From NCBI GenBank assembly GCA_016926755.1, contig JAFGNZ010000091.1, positions 1 to 44,043 of the forward strand: a stretch of 44,043 nucleotides of DNA, in the 5' to 3' direction. The notes beneath the pieces were generated by a model, which saw only the letters and a program-made list of their open reading frames with translations, was not told the DNA's origin and ran no database searches. The position numbers and the translations under genes are program-made. Every line of letters starts with the position of its first letter. Within the stretch, counting starts at the first letter, position 1. The DNA comes from Myxococcaceae bacterium. Its GTDB lineage: Bacteria; Myxococcota; Myxococcia; Myxococcales; Myxococcaceae. Positions 8,391 through 17,821 of this stretch are shown one piece after another.

Positions 8391-8786
8391 TCAGGCCAGG
8401 TTCAGCTGCCAGGAGACGCCGTACCGGTCGTTGACCCAGGTGAACTTGCGGCTGAACCCGTAGTTGCCTGGAGGCATGAGCGTGGCGCCGCCCGCCGAAA
8501 GGGCGCCGCAGAGCCGGTCGAGCTCCGCCTCGGAGTCGCAGTCGACGAAGAAGGAGAAGGCCGGCGTGAAGGTGAAGTCGTGCTTCACCGCGCTGTCGAT
8601 GCACATCACCGTCTGGCCTCCGACCGAGAAGACGGCCTTCATCACCGAGCCCTCGGCGCCGGGTCCACCCGGACCATAGCGGACGATGTCGACGATCTCG
8701 CTCCCGGGGATGAGCGAGACGTAGAAGTTCATCGCCTCCTCGGCCCTGCCCTCGAACATCAGAAACGGTCGAACCTTGGCGCCCAT
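8391..8786 (-). CDS. VOC-superfamily PhnB/YjdN-like protein
   Basis: A 131-residue protein typical of the short PhnB/YjdN group of the vicinal oxygen chelate fold: VRPFLMFEGRAEEAMNFYVS at the N-terminus, a central FTPAFSFFVDCDSEAELD strand-helix unit, and the ending GVSWQLNL. Members of this group are often annotated as 3-demethylubiquinone methyltransferase-like, without demonstrated activity. Function is therefore unknown, perhaps small-molecule binding or metal-dependent chemistry. It is transcribed in the same direction as the lipoprotein at 8837-9262 with a 50-bp gap and may be co-transcribed with it. Confidence 0.85.
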   Translation of the reverse strand: MGAKVRPFLMFEGRAEEAMNFYVSLIPGSEIVDIVRYGPGGPGAEGSVMKAVFSVGGQTVMCIDSAVKHDFTFTPAFSFFVDCDSEAELDRLCGALSAGGATLMPPGNYGFSRKFTWVNDRYGVSWQLNLA

Positions 8787-8836
8787 CGTGCCCTCTCGGC
8801 GGGATGCTATCTGCAGGGTGTCGTCGTCAAACCCTA

Positions 8837-9262
8837 TCAGTCATCCCTCCGGGCGTGGCCCCTCTTCTTGCCACGGCCATGGCCGCGATCATCGTCATCC
8901 CCGCCGCCGTCATCGTCATCGTCATCGTGCCGGTCGTCCCGCCGGGCCTTCACCTTCTCGTCCACCTTGAGCAGCGCGCGCGACCAGGCGTCGTACTCGA
9001 GGTGGACGTGGCCCTTGGCGCCGGACGCGAACGCCCGGAACTTCACCTTCCACACGTCACTGCCCGTCTTGTGGGCCTCCTTGAGGTGGCACTCGTAGCC
9101 ACGGGAGCGACAGAACTGGGAGCCAAGGCCCACCGCCTCGTTGTAGCTCATCGCCACGGGACGAGAGGGAGGCGGAGGAGGCGGATGCCCCGGACGTCGA
9201 GGCGTGACGACCAGGCACCCCGGAACCAACAGCAGCACACCCATGAGCATGAGGATTCGCAT
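8837..9262 (-). CDS. Small lipoprotein with Asp/His/Arg-rich tail
   Basis: A 141-residue protein from the ATG at 9262, chosen because GGAGG lies six bases upstream and the start gives a clean lipoprotein signal (LMGVLLLVPGC). A longer frame exists upstream but has no signal features. After a Pro-rich linker there is a small globular region (MSYNEAVGLGSQFCRSRGYE, with two Cys), then about 35 residues dominated by Asp, His, Arg, Gly and Lys (RHDDDDDDGGGDDDD...). The tail could bind divalent metal or polyanions; no family is recognised. Confidence 0.7.
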   Translation of the reverse strand: MRILMLMGVLLLVPGCLVVTPRRPGHPPPPPPSRPVAMSYNEAVGLGSQFCRSRGYECHLKEAHKTGSDVWKVKFRAFASGAKGHVHLEYDAWSRALLKVDEKVKARRDDRHDDDDDDGGGDDDDRGHGRGKKRGHARRDD

Positions 9263-9332
9263 GCCCCCTCCATACGACCAAGGGGGCGGAGCCTTCAAAC
9301 CCACACCGCGCACCCGGGGAGCAGCCACCGCG

Positions 9333-12300
9333 TCACCCCTCCCACGTGGCCAGCATGGAGCGCACCCGCGCGTACCTCAGGAGCAGCTTCTCGCGGTGGG
9401 CGCTGAGCAACACCATGAAGCCCACCACCATCAACCCCAGCAGGGTGAGGAACGCCGCGCCAATGCGGTGATCCCTCATGCCGAAGCGCGCCAGGTTGGC
9501 GACGATGCACGTCACCAGGAACGCGGAGCCCAGGTACACATAGGAGCGGATGCGCAGCGCGATGCCCGCCGCGACTCCCACCAGGCAGACGAGCACGCAG
9601 AGCACCATGGCGCTGGCGTCGCTGAACATCAGCGGCTTCCACGCCCCAGCGACGTAGATGATCGTCACCGCGCAGGCGCGCAGCCGCGCCAGGGTGTCCG
9701 GGGTGAGCGAGCCTCGGAACACTCGCAGCAGCATCAGCAGCGAGAGACCCGCGGGGATGACGTAGTACTGCGGCTCTCCGGCACCCGTGCCGGACCAGAC
9801 GACGAGCAGGGCGGCGTTGAAGGCCACCGCGGAGGCCAGGGAGGCCACGCCCCGGCGCGAGGGGTGCGCGGCGAGCGCGGCGAAGTGCGCGGCGTGGCCC
9901 ACGAGCAGTGCGGCGGCGTACAGCGGCTCATGCCACGGAGCGGTGAGCAGCCCCGCCAGCGGGAAGAGGAAGGCGCCCAGCAGCGCGGGCCGGCGGAAGG
10001 CAGGGAGGCCCGAACCCTCGCGCTGGACGAAGACATAGAGGCCGGAGAAGAACGCGCCGCCCACGAGCGCCATGAGGCTGTCGGTGGCGTCCAGCCCCTC
10101 GAGGCCCATGCCCAGCAACCGCGCGCCCATGTAGCCCAGCGCGACCGTGGCCTGCGCGAAGTACGCGGAGAGCTCGTCCTGCTCTCGCGCCGCGCGGCGC
10201 ACCAGCGCCACCAGCAGCACGCTGAGCCCGGCGCCCGCCACGAGCGCCTCCCGCAGCGCGCCCCGGGTGCCGTCCACCAACAGCACACCCGTGAGCACCT
10301 CGAGCAGCGCCACGGCCGCGAACAGGTGTCCCACGGCCCGGCGCACCCGCTCCCCGGCCAGGGAGAACACCAGCGTGGCGAGCACCGCGGTGGCCGCGCC
10401 CAGGTGCGGGAAGATGAACTCCTTGCCTCGACCGCTGGAGAACACCGCGCCCAGGTACATGACCAGCACGTGGGCGGAGACGAGCGTGGCGAGCCAGCCC
10501 ACCAGCTCGCGCTCGCGGCGCCGGTACACGACGGCCCACGCGGCGCCCGCGGCGAAGGCGAAGCTCACCGGCGCGCTCACGTGCCGCGCGCTCTGCAGGC
10601 CGCCGAGCGCCAGGAGCGAGAGCACCCACCCGCCATGGTGCAGCGCCCGGCCCACGTGGAACTCACGTGCCTCCAGCGCCGTGCCCGCCACGCACAGGGC
10701 GAGCCCCGTCCCGCCGGCGACCACCGGAATCCACACGGGAGGCACCGTGGCGACGAGCACCCCGCCGAGCAGCGCGGTGGCGACATAGGCCATCCACTCC
10801 TCCCGGGCCGCCATGAGCACGATCGCGGTCAGCCCCGCTGGCACCGCCACGGCCAGCGGCAGCGCCCCGGCGCCGCGGTCGAGCAGGAAGTACGCCAGGA
10901 GGCTCGCGAGCGTCAGCACACCGCCGGCCCACAGCGGCTCGCTCCAGGTGTCCTCGAGGCTCGGGAGCACCTTCGCCGCCGCGGAGGAGAGCGCGCGCTG
11001 AACACGGCCGGACTGGCACAGGGCGGACAGGAGCGCGGCGGCGAGCGCCACCCCGGCGAAGGTGAGCGCCGCCAGAGGCCGCACCTCCAGGAACGCATAG
11101 GTGCCCGCCTTCCCGAGTGACGCGAAGGCCAGCACGAAGACGCCCGCGGTGAGCAGCCGGCCCGTGGACAGGAGGAACGCCGCCAGGATGAGCACTCCCG
11201 CCACTCCGGCGATGGCAACAGACGTCGGAGCCAGAAGCGCGGACACCACCGTGAGCAGGAGCGCCCCCAGCGTCACCACGGCTCTCAGCGCCGAGTCCGG
11301 CGCGCCGCGGAAGAAGGCCGCCAGCGCGGCCGGGCGGTGGTGCTCGAACACCCCGAGCGCCAGCAGCGCGCCCGCCGCCCCGGGCCGGGCCTCGGGGATG
11401 AAGGCGAGCAGCAGCGTGGCAAAGCCCAGGCGAACCGAGGGCCGTCGGCCTGGCATGAGCGCGATCGCCACCGCGAGCACGCCCAGCGGAGTGGAACCCC
11501 TCGCCTCCATGAGCACCCCGAGGGCCACCAGCGCCAGCGCTCCCTGCATCCACTCGGAGAGCGCGCGACCGTGCTTCTCCCCCGCGCCCCTACCGAGCAG
11601 CAGTGAGCGCGCGGCCGGCAGGTGCTCCACGGCGCGAACGATCAAGAGGGCGAGCAGCGGAAGCGCGGGCGCGAAGGGAGGCAAGTGCTTCGCGATGAGG
11701 ACAGCGCCCCCAGTGAACAGCACCCCGAGAGCCACGAAGAACGGCTGGCGGTTGGCGCGTGCCCAGAGCAGCGGCAGCACCATGCTCGTCACGAGCAGGA
11801 GCTCCACGGGCCTGTGTCCCCAGAGCAGCAGGGCCACCGCGAGGGTGCAGGCCGCGGACAGCGTGGCCGCCAGCGCGAAGCGCCGCCCACCGGCCAGCAC
11901 GGAGGCCAGCGTTGGCCGATCCTCCAGGAGAGCCATGACGCTCAGGACGGCCGCCAGCCCCAGCAACGCCTCCGGAGACGCGCCGAGCCCCAAGGCGGCA
12001 TACCCGGCCGCGACGACGACGCTGAGGGACGGGTGCAGCGCACGAGCGGTGAGGAGCGCGGCGAGGGCCGCGCCAAGCAGGAGTCCCCTGGGCGCCGTGG
12101 ATGAATCCGCCACCAGCGCCGGGGCGAACGCGGCGGCGAGCGCCACCATGCCCGCGGTGATGGTGCTCGGGCTGCTCCCCCAGCGCACGGCGGCGAGCGA
12201 GGCGCCCAGGGCCCAGAGGATGATCAGCCCCAGGGACAGCTCGGGCGTCATCCAGGCCCAGGGGACGAAGGCTCCGGGCAGCGGGGGCAGGAGCGCCAGC

Positions 12301-14783
12301 CCCGCCATGATCACCGCGACGGGTCGGATCTCCGGGAAGGTGCGCGAGGCGATGGCCACCGCCGCCGCGGAGGCCAGGAGGATGACACCGAGCGCGGGAG
12401 TCTCCATCGCCACCGCCACGAGCACGGCGGCGAAGGAATAGAGGATGCCCGGCACTCCGAGCAGCCGCAGCCGTCCCCCGCGCTCGCCCAGCACGGCGAG
12501 GGCCAGCGCCATGAAGGCCATGGAGAGGGACACGCCCTCCAGCGTCCCGCGGATGAGCGGCGCATAGGTGGCCGCCAGCTTGGGCACCGCCGCGGCGAGG
12601 GCGAACCCGGCCAGCGCGATGAGGCGCGGGTCAGCCAGGGTCCAGGCCACCAGGAGCGTGGCGGCCCCCGAGAGCCCGATGCCCACCGCGGCCAGGCTGC
12701 TGGTGCCCGCGGTGACTCCGAGGACGAAGCCGGCGAGCGCCAGCACTCCCACCGCTCCACTGAAGATGATCCGGAGGGTGCGGGAGCACAGGCTGGCCAG
12801 CCCCGCGAACATCAGGGCCGGCACGCCGCACGCCACGGACGCCACCGCCGAGCCGTAGAGGCCCTGCGCGGCGAAGGGCACGGCCAGCGCCACGAGCGCG
12901 CCCACGAAGGAGAGGTAGATCCGCTCGAACCACAGGCCGCTGGCGACGCAGATCACCGCCAGCGCCAGCGCGCTCCAGAGCGCCGGGCGATAGTCCGGGC
13001 CCACGTGCGCCAGGAGGACGAAGAGGACGCTGGCCGCCGCGGTGGAGCGCAGCAGCACCTCCGCGATGCCCGATGCTCGCGCGTCCCCACTCCGCTCCGC
13101 GCGCGCCATCAGCCGAGACGCCAGCACCACGCCCGCGAGGACGAAGGGCAGCGCGGTCAGCGCGCCGAACTGGAATGGCAGGGGCTCGGTCGAGGCATAG
13201 CCGAGCCGAGCCTTGACGGCCTGGATGAGCGCCTGGACGAAGCCGGGGACGAGCTGGCTGCTGGAGCCGTAGGCCAGGTACGCCCCGAAATACGCGAGGT
13301 GCAGCCAGCGCAGCCGCGAGAGCGTGCCGAGCGACAGCCGGTACATCGTCCAGGTGAAGACGGCCGAGGTGACGAAGAAGGCCGGGGCGGCCCCCGTGCC
13401 GGCGAGGACGATGCAGCCCACCTGGAGCGCCGCCACGCCAATGGCGAGAGGGTCCGCCGCCTGCTCCGCCTGGCGCTCACGGAAGGCCAGGCACGTGGCG
13501 AGCAGGAAGGCGATGAACGGAGCGTAGGTGCCGAGCGCGGGAGGAGCCCCCGCCGCGACGAGCGCCAGGTGCAGCCGGATCGCGAAGAGGGCGAGCAGGA
13601 AGAGCGGGGCGCCCAGCGCGAAGGCGAGCGTGGCACCTCGCCGGGGCTCCGGCGTGGGCCGCCGAGACAGGACGAAGAAGAGCGCGCAGGGGAGCACGTT
13701 CAGCCACACCGCGGGAGCACCGAGCTTCGCGGCGAGCGGCGCCAGCCCCATCATCAGCGTGGCGCTCGCCATGCCCATCTGGACGATGGGTCGGGAGACC
13801 GGATCCAGCGCGTCCGCGGGGCGCCGCACCATCACGGCGGCAAGCGCGGACCAGCCCAGCAGCAGTGGGACGAGGAGTACGGGGTGGACGCCCTCGAGGC
13901 TCAGCGCCTCCCCGAGTGGGAGCACCCCCCCCATGGGCCCGAGCGCGAGCCCCGCGAGCGGCGCCACCGCCGAGCCGATGAGGCCCAGGATGCGCCCCGC
14001 GTTCCCCAGCTCCTGCCGCCGTGCCAGGAAGGCGCCCCAGGCGGAGAAGCCCACGGAGTAGAAGGCGGTCATCCCGAAGACGACAAGCGAGCGCGAGAGC
14101 GAGGTCATCCCCGCCCAGCTCTCGAAGACGAAGTACAGCGTGCCCGCGAGGATGAGGAAGGCGCCGAGGAACCAGGCGATGCTCTCGTAAAGGAAGGGCC
14201 GCCAGAGGCGATCCCAGGTGGAGGTCTCCTCGACGACACGAGCGGCGATGCTCCGCACGGGGGGCGCGTCGAAGATCGGCTCGGTGGTGACCGGGGGCAG
14301 GGGCAGCATCCCTTCACCCTCGGGCGAAGGCTCAGCGCCCTCCTCCTGCTCATCCTGCGCGGCGACCGGTGCCTCGGGCTGGGGAGCAGGCTCCTCCACC
14401 GGAGCCGTGAAGAAGGACTGCACCGCGCCCAGAGGGGTCGCCGCCACGGGGGCGGGCTCCACCGGGGGCGCCTCTTCCACCGGGGCCTGCACCACCACCG
14501 GCTCCACGGCGGAGACCACCTGCTCGGAGGCGGGAGCCTGCGAGGGCTTCTCGGCGAGCACGGAGAGGAGGACCCGAGCCTGCCGCTCGTAGCGCTCGGA
14601 GAGGTAGCCGCGCGTGCTGCGCGAGACCTCGAACGTGTCCCAGCGCTTCATCTCGTCGAGGAGGAAGTGGACGTGGGCCAGCTCCGCCTCCAGGACTTCA
14701 CGGGCACGCGTCGTCATGGCGGTGCCGCAGAGGACGCACTCGCGGCCGCCAAGACGTTCCTGCTGGCATCGGGGGCAATACAT
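9333..14783 (-). CDS. Giant zinc-ribbon polytopic membrane protein (1816 residues)
   Basis: Start ATG 14783 has GAGGAGC six bases upstream. The protein opens with a zinc ribbon (Cys3, Cys6, Cys16, Cys19: CPRC...CVLC) and a helical stretch rich in Glu and Arg. A Pro/Ala/Glu linker follows to about residue 175. From about 195 to the C-terminus it is an almost unbroken series of 40 or more hydrophobic segments. The first membrane block (SIAWFLGAFLILAGTLYFVF) resembles the DUF2157/DUF2339 group of large bacterial membrane proteins of unknown role. Such size and helix number exceed ordinary transporters. It lies 153 bp downstream of pilX on the same strand, so could be read through from the pilin operon. 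Only 8 cytoplasmic charges per hydrophobic block separate many helices, consistent with a repeated two-helix hairpin. Function unknown. Confidence 0.8.
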   Translation of the reverse strand: MYCPRCQQERLGGRECVLCGTAMTTRAREVLEAELAHVHFLLDEMKRWDTFEVSRSTRGYLSERYERQARVLLSVLAEKPSQAPASEQVVSAVEPVVVQAPVEEAPPVEPAPVAATPLGAVQSFFTAPVEEPAPQPEAPVAAQDEQEEGAEPSPEGEGMLPLPPVTTEPIFDAPPVRSIAARVVEETSTWDRLWRPFLYESIAWFLGAFLILAGTLYFVFESWAGMTSLSRSLVVFGMTAFYSVGFSAWGAFLARRQELGNAGRILGLIGSAVAPLAGLALGPMGGVLPLGEALSLEGVHPVLLVPLLLGWSALAAVMVRRPADALDPVSRPIVQMGMASATLMMGLAPLAAKLGAPAVWLNVLPCALFFVLSRRPTPEPRRGATLAFALGAPLFLLALFAIRLHLALVAAGAPPALGTYAPFIAFLLATCLAFRERQAEQAADPLAIGVAALQVGCIVLAGTGAAPAFFVTSAVFTWTMYRLSLGTLSRLRWLHLAYFGAYLAYGSSSQLVPGFVQALIQAVKARLGYASTEPLPFQFGALTALPFVLAGVVLASRLMARAERSGDARASGIAEVLLRSTAAASVLFVLLAHVGPDYRPALWSALALAVICVASGLWFERIYLSFVGALVALAVPFAAQGLYGSAVASVACGVPALMFAGLASLCSRTLRIIFSGAVGVLALAGFVLGVTAGTSSLAAVGIGLSGAATLLVAWTLADPRLIALAGFALAAAVPKLAATYAPLIRGTLEGVSLSMAFMALALAVLGERGGRLRLLGVPGILYSFAAVLVAVAMETPALGVILLASAAAVAIASRTFPEIRPVAVIMAGLALLPPLPGAFVPWAWMTPELSLGLIILWALGASLAAVRWGSSPSTITAGMVALAAAFAPALVADSSTAPRGLLLGAALAALLTARALHPSLSVVVAAGYAALGLGASPEALLGLAAVLSVMALLEDRPTLASVLAGGRRFALAATLSAACTLAVALLLWGHRPVELLLVTSMVLPLLWARANRQPFFVALGVLFTGGAVLIAKHLPPFAPALPLLALLIVRAVEHLPAARSLLLGRGAGEKHGRALSEWMQGALALVALGVLMEARGSTPLGVLAVAIALMPGRRPSVRLGFATLLLAFIPEARPGAAGALLALGVFEHHRPAALAAFFRGAPDSALRAVVTLGALLLTVVSALLAPTSVAIAGVAGVLILAAFLLSTGRLLTAGVFVLAFASLGKAGTYAFLEVRPLAALTFAGVALAAALLSALCQSGRVQRALSSAAAKVLPSLEDTWSEPLWAGGVLTLASLLAYFLLDRGAGALPLAVAVPAGLTAIVLMAAREEWMAYVATALLGGVLVATVPPVWIPVVAGGTGLALCVAGTALEAREFHVGRALHHGGWVLSLLALGGLQSARHVSAPVSFAFAAGAAWAVVYRRRERELVGWLATLVSAHVLVMYLGAVFSSGRGKEFIFPHLGAATAVLATLVFSLAGERVRRAVGHLFAAVALLEVLTGVLLVDGTRGALREALVAGAGLSVLLVALVRRAAREQDELSAYFAQATVALGYMGARLLGMGLEGLDATDSLMALVGGAFFSGLYVFVQREGSGLPAFRRPALLGAFLFPLAGLLTAPWHEPLYAAALLVGHAAHFAALAAHPSRRGVASLASAVAFNAALLVVWSGTGAGEPQYYVIPAGLSLLMLLRVFRGSLTPDTLARLRACAVTIIYVAGAWKPLMFSDASAMVLCVLVCLVGVAAGIALRIRSYVYLGSAFLVTCIVANLARFGMRDHRIGAAFLTLLGLMVVGFMVLLSAHREKLLLRYARVRSMLATWEG

Positions 14784-14854
14784 AGGAAGCTCCTCTAACA
14801 ACAGCCATGCCACCCCAGGGGGCCGAGGAGTATCGGGCACTTGGCCCTCCACTG

Positions 14855-14887
14855 CACCTCGCAGGTGGCACCGGCGCGACGCGGTGC
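14855..14887 (-). terminator. Tandem hairpins after pilX
   Basis: CACCT/AGGTG (14855-14867, 3-base loop) and GCACCG (14868-14873) with CGGTGC (14882-14887) form two adjacent short stems about 50 bases after the pilX stop. They could attenuate transcription into the giant membrane-protein gene. Stems are short and no T-run is seen. Confidence 0.35.
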
Positions 14888-14935
14888 ATGGCGCCCGTGT
14901 GCAGGCCCGTGCACAACCGCCGCACAGGTGTGCAC

Positions 14936-16753
14936 TCAGTGCGTGGACTCGGACTGGAGCCGTACGCGCAGCGGAGGCCCGACGGACAAGGGCGGCAGCT
15001 GGGAGACGGACACCGTCGCGGAGCCGCTCATGGAGATGGCGGCGCCGCGCACCTCGGAGGAGCACGTGGAGGCGTTCTCCGCCACGAGCTGAGCCTCCAG
15101 GTGGGAGTCGGCGCCCAGCTCCACCTGCTCGTGCGCCATCACCACCGCGCTGGTGCCACAAGTGTGGACGCGAGCGAGGCTCCCGCGCAGGCCCAGGTCC
15201 CTGCCCGCCAGCAACACGAAGCCCTTGGGGCTCGCGGGGCGGAAGGAGAGCGCGCCCGTCTCATGGAGGATGCTCCCGGTGGCGATGAGGCTCACGCGGT
15301 AGGCTGGATCGGCGCCGAGCGCCATGCAGTCGGGCGTCTCGAAGCCGCGGAAGCGGACGTTGCCCTCCACGAACCAGACGCCCCGGGGCAGCAGGGCCCC
15401 CGTGGACGTCGGGAGGTACTCGAAGGTGACGTTGCGCAGATCCCTCCGCCCGAAGCCGGAGCGCTCAGGGTAGAGGGCGGTGTCCGCCGCCTCGCAGCCA
15501 GGAGCGCCGGAGGTGAAGCCGGAGGCGCCGTCTGCCTGCCACACGCGCGGCGCCTTGGCGGCGGAGACGCTCAGTGAAGGGGTCGTGCTCCGAAGGCCCG
15601 GATCCGAGTCCGAGACGTGGATGTCCAGGCTCGCCTTCGCCGGGTTCGCGTCGAGCGGCACCCAGCACGCCACGCACTCGGAGGGGCTGCAGATGCGCGG
15701 GCTCGAGCGCGGGGACTCGCAGGCGGTGTAGTTCCACCCATACAGCCGAGCCATGGCCGAGCTCTCATCCAGCCGCAGGTAGTAGAAGGGGGTGCAGGGC
15801 GCCTGGATGCAGTTCTGTGGAGCGTTGGTGACATCCCACGGGGACACGCGGGGCGGAGGAGGTACGAACACGCCGGAGGAGCACACCTCCCCTGCCGTCA
15901 CCCGCCTCGAGGTGGCCGAGCACACGGCTCCACCACTCTGAGCGATGCAGGCCTCATCCTTGCCACAGCGGTTCCACAGAGGCCCCGCGGAGCAGGCCGC
16001 GCCGCACAGGCACCCGCCCTCGATGGAGCCCGTCGCCACCACGTCTCCGAACGGGCCGCATACGTGCGCGGAGCCCTGCATCCTCACGGTGCCACCGGCG
16101 ATGATGCCGGCCGGATCGCCCGGCCCCAGAAGCACCCGCAGCGTGTGGCGCGCGGAGTTGTCCTCGAGGCTCGTCCCTGGGTGGACGCCGATGACCGTGA
16201 CCCACACCATCGAGTCCCGATCCCGCACGGGGTTGTTCCGCGCAGGGCCCAGGTCAAGCCCCTCCAGGCAGCCCCCCAGCGGGCTGTTCGTCGTGGCGGG
16301 GGCCAGGAGGAAGGAGTCCTGCGCGTCATCGTCGTTGTCGTCGATGCGCACGAAGTACGCCCCCTCCTGGCCCGGGAGGACCACGCGCAGGTAGGCCTTG
16401 CCACTGGAGGGGGCGACGACTGGCTCTCCGTCGGAGAAGGGCGGCAGGTGATCGTCCGAGGTGACGCCCCCGAGAGACGGAAGCCCGAGACAATCGGTGT
16501 CCAGCCCCGGATCCAGGGCCCGATCGAGGTCCACGTCCCGCTCCAGCAGCGCCCCGAGGTGCGCGCGCGTGCGCTCCAGGCCCGCCTCGGCGAGGGCCCG
16601 CGCCTGGGCGTCGCTGCGCTCGAAGGCCGCGGTGATGCCCTCATCCCCCGCGCGCTGCTGCGCCACCGCCACGAGCAACACCAGGGCCGCGAGCAGCAGC
16701 AGCACGGCGAGCAGGATGTAACCGCGAGCGTGACGCGAGGAGGAGGCAGGCAC
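14936..16753 (-). CDS. pilX: PilX-like minor pilin with large C-terminal domain
   Basis: A 605-residue protein, several times longer than classical PilX (about 200). The N-terminus is prepilin-like (RG followed by YILLAVLLLLAALVLLVAVA) and continues into the PilX N-terminal helix, FERSDAQARALAEAGLERTR. Residues about 235-350 contain many Cys, suggesting disulphides. The C-terminal third (GVWFVEGNVRFRGF..., IATGSILHETGALSF) looks like a beta-helix or polymer-forming repeat. The start is GTG 16753 with AGGAG seven bases upstream, 9 bp after the pilW stop. As the last of four pilin genes it probably sits at the pilus tip complex. The enlarged domain may replace the missing PilY1 adhesin (inference). 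The absence of Glu5 after the cleavage site agrees with a tip position. Confidence 0.75.
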   Translation of the reverse strand: MPASSSRHARGYILLAVLLLLAALVLLVAVAQQRAGDEGITAAFERSDAQARALAEAGLERTRAHLGALLERDVDLDRALDPGLDTDCLGLPSLGGVTSDDHLPPFSDGEPVVAPSSGKAYLRVVLPGQEGAYFVRIDDNDDDAQDSFLLAPATTNSPLGGCLEGLDLGPARNNPVRDRDSMVWVTVIGVHPGTSLEDNSARHTLRVLLGPGDPAGIIAGGTVRMQGSAHVCGPFGDVVATGSIEGGCLCGAACSAGPLWNRCGKDEACIAQSGGAVCSATSRRVTAGEVCSSGVFVPPPPRVSPWDVTNAPQNCIQAPCTPFYYLRLDESSAMARLYGWNYTACESPRSSPRICSPSECVACWVPLDANPAKASLDIHVSDSDPGLRSTTPSLSVSAAKAPRVWQADGASGFTSGAPGCEAADTALYPERSGFGRRDLRNVTFEYLPTSTGALLPRGVWFVEGNVRFRGFETPDCMALGADPAYRVSLIATGSILHETGALSFRPASPKGFVLLAGRDLGLRGSLARVHTCGTSAVVMAHEQVELGADSHLEAQLVAENASTCSSEVRGAAISMSGSATVSVSQLPPLSVGPPLRVRLQSESTH

Positions 16754-16762
16754 GGTGAGCTC

Positions 16763-17821
16763 CTAGTGTCTCAGCGCGACCGAGGTGAACGTGTCATAGA
16801 GGACGGGCTCCTCGTGTGAGGCAGTCGCGCTCAGGCGCAGCCGCACCTCCACGCGCCGGACGCGGCGGAGCTCCTGGGTGGAGAGTGGAAGCCGATCGAG
16901 TTCGATGCCCTGCGCATCGAAGTATCGGAAGGTGAGCCCCTGAGGGGCCGCGGTGCGCAGCAACGACTCCCACGGCGTCCCCTCCCTCGAAGAAGCGCAG
17001 GGCCTGGAGAGCGCGCTCACGGTCACGGGCCTGCCCAGCTCGCTCCAGCACTGCTTGCGCTCCACGGCGCCGTCCATGAGCCGGTAGAACACGCGATCCA
17101 TGGAGGCCACCCAGCCGCGATTGGGCACGCTGAAGAAGTCCTTGGGCAGCCGCTCGTCGAGCTGCAGGGCGACACGACTGGCCGAGCTGGAGAACAGGCG
17201 CGAGGAGACCTGACGCTCCACCCAGCGGCCGGCGCCGTCCACGAGCACCAGCCACTCGCCGGACCGGTACTTGTTGAGTCCCCAGGGACAGGTGGGCGCG
17301 GTGCGTGGCGAGACGCGGCAGTCCTGCTCGGAGGAGGCGAGCAGCAGTGAGGACTCGTCGGTGCGGCAGGCGTCCGGCGAGGAGCCGTCCACGTCGCAGC
17401 CGCCGTTCAGCTCATTGAGCAGCGCGATGCCGCGCTCGGGCAGCAGCGGCACTTCCTGGTTCGCGGCGAAGGCAGACACCCCGTTGAGGCTCGAGTCCGG
17501 CCGGGGCAGGTCCGCGACGAAGGCGAGCTCCGTCGCGTCGGCGACGAGCAGTGGCCCGGGGAAGAGCTCTCCCTCCCCTTCCCTGCGGGCTCGCGTGGGC
17601 CGTCCCAGGCCGGCCTGGCGCAGCTCCCGGCCAAGCTGCCCCAGCACCAGGCTGACGTCCTGCTTGAGCCGACCGAGCTGCGCCTCCTGGTGGTCCATCC
17701 GCGAGCGGTGCAGCAGGTAGCCCATCACGGCCGCCAGGAGGACCACCCCCACCCCGCTGGCGACGACCACCTCGATGAGCGTGAAGCCGCGCCGCATACG
17801 GGAGGACGAGCGCACTACCAT
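16763..17821 (-). CDS. pilW: PilW-family minor pilin
   Basis: A 352-residue type IV pilin-like protein. RMRRG is followed by FTLIEVVVASGVGVVLLAAV, the canonical prepilin peptidase site with Glu5. The C-terminal region has the PilW pattern, including conserved Cys residues (GGCDVDGSSPDACRTDES) and a final LRRVRRVEVRLRLSA strand. GGGAGGT precedes the ATG at 17821, which overlaps the pilV stop (ATGGTAG, 7 bp), so translation is coupled. It primes pilus assembly with PilV and PilX in the inner membrane. The first 40 bp upstream of the ATG are shared with pilV. Confidence 0.85.
   Translation of the reverse strand: MVVRSSSRMRRGFTLIEVVVASGVGVVLLAAVMGYLLHRSRMDHQEAQLGRLKQDVSLVLGQLGRELRQAGLGRPTRARREGEGELFPGPLLVADATELAFVADLPRPDSSLNGVSAFAANQEVPLLPERGIALLNELNGGCDVDGSSPDACRTDESSLLLASSEQDCRVSPRTAPTCPWGLNKYRSGEWLVLVDGAGRWVERQVSSRLFSSSASRVALQLDERLPKDFFSVPNRGWVASMDRVFYRLMDGAVERKQCWSELGRPVTVSALSRPCASSREGTPWESLLRTAAPQGLTFRYFDAQGIELDRLPLSTQELRRVRRVEVRLRLSATASHEEPVLYDTFTSVALRH

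Noticed and set aside
9204-11120. 638-residue open frame antisense to the giant membrane protein
   Set aside because: Charged, low-complexity reading typical of antisense in GC-rich DNA.
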